From Oreohelix idahoensis (taxonomy: Eukaryota; Mollusca; Gastropoda; Stylommatophora; Oreohelicidae), in the NCBI GenBank assembly GCA_024509875.1, contig JAMPIV010014841.1, positions 372,001 through 436,000 of the forward strand: a stretch of 64,000 nucleotides of DNA, written 5' to 3'. Position numbers and translations under genes: made by a program. Each line of letters begins with the position of its first letter. Position 1 is the stretch's first letter. Below, one piece after another: positions 10,001 through 22,834 of the stretch. The notes under the pieces were generated by a model. That model saw only the letters and a list, made by a program, of their open reading frames with translations, made no database searches and had not been told where the DNA came from.

Positions 10001-11059
10001 CAAATTTACGTCAAGTCCTCTTGTCCTGTTGTGTCCGGTTAAAGTCCTCCCATGTCTTGAAAAAAAGAAGAAGTTTGTACACCTTAAAATCGCAGTTGAG
10101 AAGTAAACAACGATGTGAAAGAAGACATAGACAGCTAGTAAAGGTTCCACAGAGGCAATCACAATTTCAAAGTTGAGGAGAAAGAAAGAGAATTGCCGTA
10201 ACTAGCCAGAAATATTCTCTCTCTGATAAGACAGGGCGGCTAGTTTTTGCCTAATGTTTGTAAAGGAATTCCATGCTGCCTAAAAAAAAAAAAAACTTGA
10301 CTTGTATCGAAAAAATGATGGCCCGAAACTTGGCAAGGTTCAGCAAATTGTGCTTTTATGTCGATGACTTATTCATTCTGTACGGAAGTTTCGTTCCATT
10401 CCAGACACTGAATTCACGAGAAAATAAAGGAGAAAATTCTAAGCCGGGGCTGAAGCAGGATATTTTGGTCGTGAAGGAACGAAGACCAACATTAAGAACA
10501 CGTCAGGCTGCCCAGAAACTTTCTTCAAACTTGATCCTCTCACACCTCAGTTCACTGAAGTTGGCCCTTTCTTGCTCGTTATGTTTGTGTTACCTCATTT
10601 GCATTTTTTAATGTCGTCTTTCTAATTACCGTCATCATCGTCATTAGCAACATCATCTACAATTTAAAAGCGAATTGACATATCTTTGTGCTGGATTTTG
10701 TTCGCTGGTAGTTTGTCACAACACAAGATGGGGTAGCCGATTCTATGCAATACACACTTCAGCAGCCTCTTAGTTGTTGTATGCAATCAAGTAAACTGCC
10801 GTTTCTCAGCGCATAGGCGATTATGTCCCTGCACAGATCTCAATTTTTATGCTCTCCATTATTTCTGTTGTTGATCTGTATCCATCCAGTAGTGTCAAGC
10901 TATCCATTACCATCTCTTATTGTCTTCCTCTACTTCTCTGTCCATCCATTTGTGATCACAATGTTTTCAATGCTGCTCCTCTCATGCATTGTATAATGAA
11001 GGTTGATTATCTTCTCTTATATTTCTTTGTTTACTTGCTCTCTTCAAGCATTCGTCATT
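10001..11059. other. Unassigned region
   Basis: Short open frames occur (for example 10273-10611) but show no recognisable domain. I see no RNA gene or repeat that I can name. Confidence 0.35.
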
Positions 11060-11715
11060 AGTTATCTTTGTTTACTAGCTTTCTTGAAGAATTCTTCTTT
11101 GGTTATCTTAGCTGTTATAGGATTTTTAACGATTTTCTGAAAAACCAAATCTCTGTTGCCTCCAATGATATTTTGTCCGCTCAATGTCCAGGACTCCCTT
11201 CCATACAATAATTTTGGTTCGATGTAACACTTCAGAAACGTTTTTGCACTCAATGACAGTGATATTTTTTACCGAATGTTCCCCAGCTTAAGAAATACTG
11301 TATTTGATAAGCATAATCTTTTCTTATTCCCAGGGACGCATTTTCCATCGTGTGTAATCATTGTTTTTGGATTTCGTTTCCCTTCAGTAATCAATAATCA
11401 TTGTGCCTAAGCATTTGAAGTTGTGTTTCTTAATGTTCGTTTATAATCATACTCCTGCTCTTAGGTATGCTCATCTGCTTTGAGATAATCATTGTAACTG
11501 TTCTGTTGCTGTTTACGCTAAGTTCTTCTGCACTTCTTTTTACTACTATATTTTATGTAGGTCTTTTTTGTTTTCTGATATTATTACTCCTTTATCAGCA
11601 TAACGTAAGTTGTTCATACCGTATGTAACCTGCAACTTGCCTTCTAAACTTCTATTCATCTGTCTTGCAAGTTACAGTGGTATTATTCTGTGCTCTCCTA
11701 TCAGGCCCCGGGAAC
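11060..11715 (-). pseudogene. Degraded LINE reverse transcriptase
   Basis: On the minus strand the RT catalytic region reads MNNLRYADKGVIISENKKDL near 11565-11640. The usual YADD is YADK, so the second catalytic aspartate is lost. Downstream, with stops between, comes the C-terminal region TFLKCYIEPKLLYGRESWTL near 11190-11250 (normally a CYIEP-x-LLYG-x-E-x-W box) and then ITKEEFFKKA. It is truncated at both ends and riddled with stops. It belongs to a different LINE family from the one at 1-1838. Confidence 0.78.
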
Positions 11716-13857
11716 ATAGCGAACAAAATCGTTATAGGAAATCATACAAGTCACATATTGTTGCCGAGTAATGCAAAGAAAGTTCCTGCTAGCTCCGTGA
11801 GTTCTTCATATGTTTATTTCATTCGCCAACTCAAATAACTCACACAAAGAAGACAAGAAAGAGCAGCCGAAATAGGAATGAGCATAAATCAAATATTTGT
11901 ATTATGGAAATTCACAGACAATTGCCCTTTTACGGAATGTTCTTTTTTATTTTGCTTTTTTCACATAGAAAGCTGCGCTGAACGTGAGAGTTTCACAATA
12001 TCATTCATTATGTCAAGTCACCTATTTGTGAAGACTTAAGACAAATGATCAGGACATCATTTCCGCCATAGAGCGTACTCTTCAGACCGTGTCTCCGTGG
12101 CCCGACTTTATCTCCAGGGGTAGAGGGAAAGGAAATGGAATCTTCCCACTAGGGTATTCTTTTCCTTTCGCAAGCTAATCTATTTCTTGTCTGTCTGCTT
12201 TATGTTAACCCATCCACTGCACTAGTTCGTTCATTTGATGGAATCTATTCGCCAAATAAATTATTTCTTTCGCTTGATGGAACTCACCACATCAGATAAT
12301 TGTTTGATCATGAAGCTACAAAAGAGCATTTTTATAACAATCTGTCTGTAACATACTCCAAATAACTTAAATCTTTAATCTTGATGCAACCTATTCGATA
12401 AAAATGTGTGTATTCTTTCATCTAAATGCAGCCTACTTATAAATGGATTAACTCTTTCAACTTGAAATAATGTACGTGGTAAAAAAACATATATTGTTAA
12501 AATTAGTTTTAGTTATTTTGTACTTTACGTGCGAATTTGCTTTAACTCTTAAATGACTTGATGATTTCTCCGTTTTTGACGCAAGGAATTTTCTGTTGCT
12601 TTGAGTTTTTACATAGTGTAAATGGTGTGTTCTTTTCACACTTTTAAAAATTATAGTAATGGTGTACATTGTTGCAAAGGAAATGGAATAAGTAATGATA
12701 AAATATTACATTGGGACAAGAACAACAAAACTTAGTTCAAATAGACCGGCCCTGAATACTTGCTTTCAGCTAAGAGCGGCTGGGAAAAATCAGTCCCAAA
12801 TACAATACTGGCCTCTCGTCCTTCAAGACTTAAAATGAACTAAACACTCGAAAGTAAAACTGTATGCACTGAGAGTAACCCTTAGAGTCCTCGGGTAAGG
12901 ATGTCTTAAGGTTTAATACTCGTATATTTACACAAAAAGAAACATTGAAAAGCAAATGTGCCCAGCCCACACACTAGTTAATGAATAATACAATAAGAGC
13001 TTTTTTTATGCACACTTTTATTTTTCACATTTTGGGTACGATTAAGTGGAAAATGAGAAACAATAATCAAGATTTAAAAAAAAAAAAACACGAAAGTTTA
13101 CAGTTTTAGTTTCAACAGCTCTTAAATACATTTGCTGGCTTAATGTTACATGATGTGTATAGTATGACATTTCTTTATCGATAAAATGCGTAAAATGCAT
13201 CATCATGTGACGTATTCTTTCCATAACGTTGTCTCCATTACAGCTGCTCTGAACGCATCACGATTCTGGGTAAGTCGACCTGCATCAGCCAAAGACAAGT
13301 TCAGACTCTCTGTGAATATATATATATAAACCCACAAAAAAGGCGTCCACGGCTCTTACAGTATTGTTTTACGTAGCAATTTATTTGACAATAAGAGGTG
13401 CCAACCCCACTTACTCATTTATTTTTTTACAAATATTTATGCTTATTAAAACTCACATTTTACTCACTATTTTCGGGCTATTTTTCATCCGTTTCTTTCA
13501 CAGGATTTCGTTCTAAGTCTTGGATCTGTTTAAACCCAATATTCCAGGTTATAAGCTTGTGATAAATGACATGAATAGAAAAGTGCTAGACCCTTAAAGT
13601 GTGCTGGGTTTAATACACAATTTCCGCCACTTTTTCTCCTGTCCTTCCGTCTGTGCTGGTCCAAATCTGGGGGGATATCTTTGCTATGCCGGTAGTATGC
13701 TTGCCTGGCTAATCCTCCAGTCCGCCACCGTCGGCAGGGGATGTTTACCAAACACACATGTCACTAAGACGTTCACATGTGATATGATGAGTCTGTTGTA
13801 TAATATGAGTTCCGGGCAAGGTTTGTTCAATATTTATTTAGCATCCAGTTATGGCTG
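11716..13857. other. Unassigned AT-rich region
   Basis: Just over 2 kb without a supported gene. Short homopolymer and (TA)n tracts occur near 13072-13089 and 13316-13328. No open frame exceeds what chance would give in AT-rich DNA. Confidence 0.35.
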
Positions 13858-15080
13858 TATCAGGAACAAAAATGGTGTAATCTTACTTGATGAGAAAGAC
13901 GTATCAAACAGATGTGCAGAGTACATAAAAGAACTTTTCGTGTACAACAGAGGTAAAAAAAACCATCACCAGATTCTAATGAAGGCTCAAATATTCTCAG
14001 ATCAGAAGTAGAGAATGCAATACATATGATACAAAAAGGAAAATCAGCGGGCATGGGCATCATAAAAATTGAAACTATAGAAGCCCTGGAGAGCTTTGGT
14101 ATAGATACAATCACAGATCTATGCAACGATATATACAATACAGGATATATACCACACGACATGAGGACATCAGTCTTTATAACATTGCCCAAAAAACCTA
14201 ACGCAACAGAATGTTCAGACTTCAGTACAATCAGCCTGATGAGTCATGCAATTAAGATACTGCTCAAAATCGTACAGGAAAGAATAAAAAGTAAGGTAGA
14301 CAGCGAAATCCAAGAAGAACAGTTTGGTTTTAGAAGGAACAGCGGAACAAGAGAGGCAATATTTTGCATAAAAATATTAGCAGAAAAATATACAGAGGTC
14401 CAAAAAGTATGTACATGTGCTTCATTGACTGTAAGAAGGCCTTTGACAGAGTCCATCATGAGAAAATAATTGAATGCCTCGAAGACATAGGTATTGATGG
14501 AAAAGATATAAGAATACTCAGTAAAATTTATTGGGAGCAAACTGCCACAATAAGATCTGGAAGGAATTATTCACCATATATAGACATAAAAAGAGGTGTC
14601 AGACAAGGTTGTGTGCTGTCCCCCTGCCTATTTAATCTGTACACCGAAACAATTTTCAAAGAGATACAAGACATACCAGGACTGAACATCAGTGGAAGGT
14701 CAATAAACAACCTTAGATATGCAGATGATACCGTGCTGTTAGCTGAAAGCGATCAGGAGTTACAAGAGCTAGTGAAGCAAGTGAACAGTATAAGTCATGA
14801 ATATGGATTGGACATTAATATTGAGAAAACAAAAACTATGATAATTAGCAAAAAAGACAATAAGCCCACATTAAAGATAAGCGTAAATGGGAAAATCCTG
14901 GAACAAGTCAAGAGCTACTTATATATAATAACAGAAGATGGCAGATGTGAAACAGAAATCAAGAAGAGAATAGGAATGGCCAAAGCTACATTCAACAACA
15001 TGAAACATATACTGACATCTAAACAGTTATCTCACAAATTCAAACTGAGAATCATAAAGTGTTATTTATATTCTGCATAA
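13858..15080 (+). pseudogene. LINE reverse transcriptase, both ends missing
   Basis: About 400 residues of a non-LTR RT spread over three frames. In order: NGVILLDEKDVSNRCAEYIK (linker before RT), KGKSAGMGIIKIET, ITLPKKPNATECSDFSTISL, EEQFGFRRNSGTREAIFCIK, MCFIDCKKAFDRVHHEK, RGVRQGCVLSPCLFNLY, NLRYADDTVLLAES (catalytic YADD intact at 14718-14729) and GMAKATFNNMKHILTSKQLS. Frame changes fall at an A8 run (13955-13962) and near 14400. The reading stops at KCYLYSA, just where an LLYG-x-E-x-W box is expected, so the 3' part is lost. The endonuclease is also absent. Confidence 0.88.
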
Positions 15081-15429
15081 ATCTCGACACCAGTAGTGGT
15101 TTTCCAGTCGTGAACGCCCTAACATCTAGAGACAGCTAGAAAATACTGAGGCAGTAAGGAAGAATGAGAGAGCAAGACATTGAGAAAATAATTGATTTGA
15201 AATTTATGCTGTACAAGGTTGGCCAACCTCAAGTGAAGGTTGGGCACGTAATTTCACATCTTCCACGTTATATGTAAAAATAAACTTCATCGTAATTTTT
15301 ACTGCTGTCGGAGTCAAGACACTCATCTATTGTTGATATAATTCGTCAACTGTCTACGTGAACGGTTGTTGTATTGTATCAAGAAAGAAATTACTTTTAT
15401 ACCATCAACCAAAACCTGCTTACTGTTAG
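15081..15429. other. Spacer between LINE remnant and LTR-like copy A
   Basis: No recognisable feature. The 5' half of copy A may once have lain here. Confidence 0.35.
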
Positions 15430-16547
15430 GGTAGTGATACGAACCACTATATATCATCAACAATCATCATCATCATCAGCATCCACGGCCACAAGATGGT
15501 GACTGCTTTATGCGGGTTTCTCATAGAGAACCAAAAGCAAAGGTAGTCCCAAGATCCATATGAACATACTTATTGTATTATTCACATTTTCAACCAGTAC
15601 AAATGTAAATATATTTAATATAAATGTATTGAATCACTGCTCACTGAGATTAATATTAATGCTCATAGATTGGGGGGAGGGGGACACGATTGTGTGTCAG
15701 GAAACTCAATACTCAAGAAGGTATTTGTTTCTCTTCTTTCGTAATACTAGTCGGTGGTACCAGTTGAGGGTACTATCTCTGGAACAAAGTGTGGGGTATA
15801 AGTGGCCTGCTGTCAACGCTAGATACCATCATCAGACGGGTCTTGAAGACGCTGGACCAGCTTCGTGATTACTCCTTGATATGTCTTGGAACGTGTCACA
15901 ACCTCCAGACTTGACCAGTTACATGAGTGAACTGGTCCCTAACCTGCAAAGAACCAACCATCGGCTGGAGCAGAAACCAACAAACTTACTGGCAGCTAAG
16001 TACAAACTTAAAAGCTGCCAAGTGAACTTTTCAGAAACTCCCCTTAATATCCATAACTTCACCCTGTGATGTAACCTTTTGTTAAAAAGAGAATTATTCA
16101 TTTTTCACTGTTAAATATAATTGATTATTACATTTGTTATTTATATGTATATAAATTTACAGTTGATTTAATACCTTTGACTGTACTGCTCCCGTATGTC
16201 TCAGACACCTTAAATACACTGAAAACAGATCTACTAAATTAAGATTTCACTGAATTAAATCAGTTAGGGACTTGAACGAGCTAAAGCATACAAAATAAAT
16301 CTTCATAAAAGGTGTCGGGCAGATACAAAGTTAACAATTGCTCAGTCCAATTCAGCATTGTTCTTGATTTCTGAATTATCTTATCAACGCCCCCTCGAGG
16401 TAGAAGCATCATCATCCTTCTATCTGTATCTCTGCCAAGAGTAATCTTGTGCGAAGGTAGATACCTTTGAAGACCCACATTATATACTCTAGGTTTTGGC
16501 CATTGTTGGACCACTACTGCAGAGCAACGGGGAGGCAACCCGTGACA
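15430..16547 (+). mobile_element. LTR-like repeat family, copy A (5' truncated)
   Basis: Matches the 3' half of the complete copies at 17650-19944 and 52656-55666. Shared blocks include a GGTGACTGCTTTAT-like box, AAGTAGTCCCA-type text, GGCAGCTAAGT, GTGCGAAGGTAGATAC, TTTTGGCCATTGTTGGACCA and the terminal GGGAGGCAACCCGTGACA. The right end ends in CA like the other members. The left end is not recognisable and no matching target-site duplication was found. No coding region. Confidence 0.7.
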
Positions 16548-16552
16548 GAAGG

Positions 16553-17644
16553 TTAGTGAACTATCTGGTCGTGTAATGCACTTATGTAACTCTATTTAAA
16601 AATACCATCACTTTTCTTACCTATTAGCCACCTTCAGTCATAACGGCCTATGGGGATGATGCTTCCTTGAGCTGATAGTACTTAGCTGCTTTTTTGCCTA
16701 ATGTTCCTTTCGGCGTGTTGTTTTATGTTCTGCTTGTTGTAAGATCTTATTTTCGCCTAAGCTGAGGTTGCGCAGTAGGGAGCATCGCCAATTGTTGCGA
16801 TCGGATACTTCGTCCCCCCCCCCCCCAGGTTGCTTGGATTTATGCTCAGTGTCTCCCGTGCACACATCTTTAAACCTTAGCTGCCTGTCATCCGGCTGTT
16901 CTTTTGTCATCTGCCCGTTGTCCGTATAAAATGTCTTTGGGGATGCAAACTTTTTTTGGTGCTGTGGACTTAGCCAAGCCAGCGTAGTATGCGCTGTCTG
17001 AGCAGTGTATACAAGTACATGCTTTGATAGACAGCGCATGACAGCACGTCGACACTCGTCACTTTTTCATGCCAAAAATAAAAAGGATGTCATACATCTT
17101 ACTTAAGCACATGTTTTATCGTTCACACTGAGTGGGTCAGCGGAGACTGCGTTACCAGATCATGAATAGTTCATGAGCGATTAAAACGCACAATATATCA
17201 AATGGCCCAAAGAATGAACCCACAAAATGCAAAGATCTTTCTATATCTCTTTTGCTTGTCTCCCTCTCTCTTGTTTTTCACTCACGTGAACTCAAACACA
17301 ACAAAGTAATAACGAAATAATCTGTATGTTAAGAGAATCTGATTGAAACACTTGCCGACATTCGATTGTCTCTCTTCGCTTTAACGACATTCGATTGTCT
17401 CTCTTCTCACTAACGACGTTCGTTTTCTTTCAAATACGTCTGGGTTTCTCTAATTTAAACCTCCCATTCTCTATGTCGTCACCGATTAGCCTGTGCACTC
17501 TAGCTGTCTCCCTCCGTTTTCCAAGTCACTTTCCTTCGTCAAAGAGCAATTGTTTCCGAATGTATTTTTTCTTTCTTCAAATTTCTGTAACGAAAAAGAA
17601 GAACCAGCCAGATTACTGTGGCTTGTTGCACGGAAATGCGAGTT
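16553..17644. other. Unassigned region
   Basis: Contains a C-run at about 16814-16826 and a short 29-bp tandem pair (ACATTCGATTGTCTCTCTTC) around 17358-17415. No gene is supported. Confidence 0.4.
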
Positions 17645-17649
17645 AAGAC
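17645..17649. repeat. Target-site duplication, left (AAGAC)
   Basis: AAGAC here and at 19945-19949 directly flanks LTR-like copy B. Confidence 0.7.
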
Positions 17650-19944
17650 TGTCACAGAATGGATTGGGGTGACCCCTTCTTCTCAATCCTTGTTTCACTA
17701 CGGCAGTAATCGGTATTGATTTTATTGCGGTTTTTCCGAGTTGCACCCTTTTCTTTCTCTGTCCACTGGAGCAGATATTTTGTATTTACATTCTTTCGCT
17801 ACTTTCAGTATATTGTGTCTTGTCTGTTTATCTGACACTCCTTCTGGATGATAATACTAAACATTTGCAGGTTCGGCTGAGAGAACATTATCGACAACCA
17901 AGTTGGTTAATCGCAGGCACGGCCGATATCAGTACATAAATTAACACGTACATCGCCCAACGCAATCTGCGTAATCACTAATAAGGCACGGGTGCGTCTC
18001 CGGCAAGGTTGTAAAGAGACAGATTTTGTGCGTGCCCAAGCAACAGATAAGATATTACTTTAGCGAAAGTAATAATTTTTTACATCTTACACACATTGTC
18101 GTTTGAGATTACCGACATGTCTGTAAGTTCGCCTTCCCGGCAATCGGGTGTTTACAGTCCATTTTCATAAAAGTGATATTTGACATTTTGCACTAGATGA
18201 GTCATGAAAAATATTCAAATCAGATTTGCTGATCATCTGAGTTTCATAACAACGAATGCGTGGGAAGGCAGTAAATATAACCTGGCTCTTCAGTCTGTAA
18301 AAACTACCGTGAAAATCGCTTGCCAAGACACCAGACCTTGCCAGAGTGACGCCTAGAATTCAGAATTCCATTTTATCAGACCGGACACCTTTCATTTGAG
18401 TATTTATCAGGACTTACAAAAACAGCCCAGGAAATCTCTATCGTTTTAATAAGGAAATCCGCTGTCTGAGGAAACTAAAGGAAACACACTAAGTCAGAGA
18501 GGGAACGTATTAAATTAACGACACCCCAGACGCGTGTAAGAAGCCGATTCTAGTCTCTTTTATTCATCTGTGCAAAATGTCTGTGAACCAGGATTGTTGT
18601 AAGTTGTCATTTTACATTCTATATTTCATTACTAACATGTGAGCTAACATATATATGTATATTACCATGTGAATTTTAATATGTGAAAATCGTTAGAGCT
18701 TCATTTGAGGCTGGGAACCTCAGCGTATATAATAATGATATCATGAACCGCCACTGCCAAAGGCTGGTGATTGCTTTATTGCTAGTTTCGTAAAGAGAAC
18801 TAAAAGCATAAAGTAGTCCCAGGTTCCATATGGAGCAGGGAGGGAAAGATGACAGACATGATGTACATTCTAAGTATAATACTTACAGTTTCAAACCAGT
18901 GTAAATGTCAATGTGAAAATATTTATTTTAAAAGTAATGCAAGTTTCAAACTTTTCAATCAGTGTAAATATAAATGAAAACATATTCAATTTATATTGGG
19001 AACACTTTTCAAGTAGTGGAAATGTAAATGTAAACATATTCTTTATGTACTATTAAACTTTTCATTTAAATGTAAAGTAACTATAAGAGCGATTCAATTT
19101 AAATGTAAAGAAAGTTTTATCCCGAGGGATTAAATTTAATTCTCATCGAGGGTAAATTCTGAGTTAAATGGGATGGTAAAATGGGAAGATAGGGACCCAT
19201 AACCATGGGTTGGAAAACGCAATACTCAGAAGAGCGTTTCGTTTCTATTCTTTACCATAGATATTGGTGGTACCAGCAGAAAGTACTATCTCTGAAACAA
19301 GAAGTGACAAGTGGCCTACGCTTTATGACGAAGGACCAAATTTGTAGACACACCTTGACATTTCTGGGACACGAGCTACACCCGACAACCTTGACCTGCG
19401 ACGAGCGTGAGCAGTGTAAAACTAACCAACCCATCAAAAGGAGCAGAACCGTCATTGGCAGCTAAGTTCCATAAACAAGCTGTCAAAGTGAACTTTTTTT
19501 CATCGTCTCTATTATCCATCAATGATAACACTTTTCTTTTAAACTATTTAATTATTTTCAAATTTAACTTCGATTTAATCATTTTAAAGTTACTGCATGT
19601 TTGTCTCAGTCAATTTACTACAGACACTCTAAACTGAGCTATACCAGAATAATAAGAATTCCCCTGGGTTAATCAGAGGTGGGGGCTGAAACGAGCTAAC
19701 ATAAACCATTGCTTAATCTTCAGAAAAGTTGTCGGCAGATTCTAGAATTAACGTGCTGAGCCAAACACAGCATTGTTTTCGCTTATCTGAATATCTTGTG
19801 AAAACTAATTTGTGGTAGAAGCGTCATTAACCTTCTATCTACATATCTGCCAAGGTAGACATCTTTGAAGCCCACATTAGATACTCTTGAGTTTTGGCCA
19901 CTGTTGGGCCACTACTGCAAACCAGGGGAGGCAATACCGTCACA
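17650..19944 (+). mobile_element. LTR-like repeat family, copy B (complete, 2295 bp)
   Basis: Begins TGTCACAGAATGG and ends ACCGTCACA, so it has the TG...CA ends of an LTR plus short inverted terminal similarity. It is flanked by identical 5-bp AAGAC repeats. Its whole length matches copy C at 52656-55666, apart from an extra block in C. There is no ORF above chance, no RT and no transposase. The simplest reading is a solo LTR, or a non-autonomous LTR element, of a family whose internal region is not in this window. The superfamily is unknown. Confidence 0.78.
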
Positions 19945-19949
19945 AAGAC
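19945..19949. repeat. Target-site duplication, right (AAGAC)
   Basis: Pairs with 17645-17649. Confidence 0.7.
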
Positions 19950-20529
19950 ATTTGTTTTAAAAATAATTCTATTCATTAAAATAAATATGGTGGAGGAGCC
20001 TGTCCTTTTACCAGGCGACACAGCCGGTGGTGGGCGATTGAAATGCCTCTTGATAGAGAGATTAGCTTTGAATACCGAATGAGCAGCCGATGACCGAATC
20101 AGGTGGTTGCCAAAAGAGGTCGAGATTGGATAGTTCTGAGTGGCAATTTTCTGTAGACAACACCTCTAAAACTTTATGACGTGGCAGCCGGCAAAATGGA
20201 GGCACGTTAACCCTTCCCATCCCTGCTGCCGCGTGCGTTAGACGTTTTAGTCAAAGGCTGTCGGAAACTTCTATACACAGACGGACGGAATTGTAAGGGA
20301 AACCGCTGTCATTTTGTCCCTTGTACATTCATGAATCAAAATAAACAGTATATCAGAAGAAGTCAATATAATTGATAAACAGTCTGGGGAAGCATGATCG
20401 GCTACGCAACAAGGCATGATAGTTGAAGAAGACGTAGATAAGTCTAGTTTCAAAGACTAGCAAAAACACTACTTTAGTTATAAATCAACAGTTCTCAGCT
20501 GAAGATATTAAAATAGTACTTGCATACGT
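19950..20529. other. Unassigned spacer
   Basis: No repeat or gene recognised. Confidence 0.35.
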
Positions 20530-20800
20530 GTTGAGGATTGCTTCATGTATGCAGCATGGCGCATTCCTCAAATGATTATATCTCCGCGACTGATGTCGAT
20601 GATTGTTTCATGCTTACAGACATTTGGAGTTGTCGACGATCCGAATGGCTGTATCATGGAACACCTCAAACGAATAGAGATATATCTCATCGACCGATGT
20701 CGATGATTGTTGCATGTGTGCAGGCATTTGAGTTTTGGCCGACTCGAATTACTGCACCATGGAACATCGCAATTGAATATGGTAACGATAAGTATGCATA
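20530..20800. repeat. Degenerate tandem repeat of about 104 bp
   Basis: The core GATGTCGATGATTGTT recurs at 20592 and 20696. It is followed each time by a CA(G)GCATTTG-like box and a CATGGAACA box. A third, weaker partial copy starts near 20530. It is an old, diverged tandem array without coding support. Confidence 0.65.
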
Positions 20801-20834
20801 TCACTATGCATGACGCGTATGTCTTTGTAAGGTC

Positions 20835-20965
20835 ATTCGACGTGTGGGCTTCGGCCCCAACGGCAGCGTATGGCATGTGTGGCCATTGCCACTATATATT
20901 CGACTTGTGGGTTTTGACCCGAACGGCAGTGTGTTTCAGAAGTGTGGCCATTGCCACTGATATTG
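20835..20965. repeat. Degenerate tandem repeat of about 63 bp, 2 copies
   Basis: ATTCGACGTGTGGGCTTCGG and ATTCGACTTGTGGGTTTTGA begin two copies at 20835 and 20898. Both end in GTGTGGCCATTGCCACT, which is itself palindromic (GGCCATTGCC region). Confidence 0.75.
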
Positions 20966-21114
20966 TGTGGTACAACCACTTTTTAATTGTGTGGCTGGGA
21001 AGCCATTTGAGCAGTGTATTTCTTGAACCAAACGTAAGTCGTCGTATGAATAACGCAGTTTGCATAATTATGGCAGATTAGCCCGGCGTGGTATGCCAAA
21101 GGAACATTATGTTA

Positions 21115-21316
21115 CTAGCAATAGTGTAAGACTAGTATAGATGGATATTGTACAGCTAGCGGCAAGCGTAAGCCTAGTGTAACGGATATTAAACGACTAG
21201 CAGTAGACGTAAGCCTAGCATAATAAGTGTATTGAAAAACTAGCAGGATAGTTAAGTCTAGTGCAACAGGCTATTGTATAAACTAGCGACGGGAGTAAGT
21301 CTAGTTAGCCTCTGAA
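21115..21316. repeat. CTAG-bracketed degenerate repeat, 5 copies of about 42 bp
   Basis: CTAGC occurs at 21115, 21156, 21197, 21240 and 21283, a spacing of 41-43 bp. About 12 bases after each comes GTAAG or TTAAG and then CTAG, as in CTAGCGGCAAGCGTAAGCCT. Each unit is therefore bracketed by inverted CTAG boxes although the centres have diverged. No protein is encoded. Confidence 0.75.
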
Positions 21317-22002
21317 TTTATGCCAAAGGACATTGGCCGTTAAAAGGAACTGACCTCTAACCAGAACTCTAGATAGAGATTGTGAACATGTGCTTATGAA
21401 ATAATGAGAACTCTTACAGATCGTATATGAATGTGATGTGACTTTTGTTCCCATGTAGTTGGTGTCTGCTCATGGTATGAAATTAATAATTAAATATTTT
21501 GAGTCGTCAAAATCACAGTCTTATCAACTATCGTATTCGGAGTTGAGTTAAATGCTATTCATCTTCAACTGATCATGACCAGTGATGATTAATGTCTTAA
21601 CACGCTGCATCTCACACTGCCAATATAATCAATAAGACAAGAGACTCATACAGGTCAGTCAAGGGTCGAATATTTAATATGAAATATATTCAGCACAGAA
21701 TGTATCACAAGGGTTAAGCAGACATTATCGATACCAACGAACAGTATTACGGAATCCTACAAAAGTGATAAGAACCCGAGGGACTTTGACTCTATAAACT
21801 GAATACGCATATAATAACTTGGTCATCCTCAAATACTAGAAGTCATCGAAGCACCCAGAACATACTGGGATCCCGAGAGCGCCCGTAACAATACGATACA
21901 CGTGATTGTGTGGTAGTATTGACAGTAAGGGCACTGAAAACCACACAGTTGCAGATGCCATACTTTGTGATTCAAACTCTAGTGATCAGTCTTCGCCGTC
22001 AG
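21317..22002. other. Unassigned spacer
   Basis: No supported feature. Confidence 0.35.
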
Positions 22003-22147
22003 CAGTGGCGGTCTACATTTTGGGAGCCCTGCAGATTGAAATCTTGTAGGGGCCCCTTTTATTAAAAAAAAGCGTTGGGGGATGGAAAATAAAGAAATTG
22101 GACTTGGGGGCCCTGAAGCTCAAGCTTCAAAGTAGATGCACCTCCAT
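22003..22147. mobile_element. Small hAT-like MITE candidate
   Basis: The left end CAGTGGCGGTCTACATTTTG and the right end (reverse strand GGAGGTGCATCTACTTTGAA) are imperfect inverted copies. Both are followed inward by GGGCCC-type boxes. A CAG-GGCGG start is common at hAT-type ends. An 8-bp target duplication was not visible, so this is tentative. Confidence 0.4.
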
Positions 22148-22834
22148 TTTCTATAAGAAGTGAAACTGCAGATGAATGAAAGAGTAACACAAACTAATGT
22201 TAACAGCCTCTGTACATGTCATAACGTGAAGCTCATTTTTTTTTCTGTGCTTCCCTATACGTTTCCTGCATTCTATTTTTACCCTCCGTTAGTATGTTTT
22301 CACATACATCGCTTCTCAGTAAATTGTCAGCTAAGGTCGATTGCTCTTCTTCGTCTGCGATCAATACGCATTAGACAATTGCTGCATCGCTCACCTGTAA
22401 ACTCCGCGTCATCATAGCGTAAACAATCACCATCACTTTAAATAGTCTTATCCTGACATTCATATCTTCTACCTCTTCTTTCCCTCCCTCAAAAGAAAAT
22501 CTAGTGATTATTTTCTCCATAACAAGTGCTGTCCTGCTACCTGCTTCAACGCTCACCAGCCCACGTGTTATGTGGTGTATAAACTGTATCCATCGATTTG
22601 GTCACGAGCTGTCCTGGCGTTGCCATTTCGTGGCTCGAAGACGTCCGAGCCTGTTATCACCTTGCATTAGACGATAAAATAATGGAGCAAGCATTGTCAA
22701 CTCAAGTAAAGTATGGCGTGGTTTCTCAAACACCCGGCCACCCCTCTTTCTTTTACTTTTCCCCACAAGGACTCACGGGATCCGAAAGGCTAACATGAAA
22801 CACCCTCTGAAAATTGTTCGTTATGAGCCATACC
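22148..22834. other. Unassigned spacer
   Basis: Short open frames only, with no domain recognised. Confidence 0.35.

Noticed and set aside
15081..15429. Left terminus and GAAGG target duplication for LTR-like copy A
   Set aside because: A GAAGG occurs near 15233 but is not followed by TGTCAC-type sequence, so no credible left end could be set.
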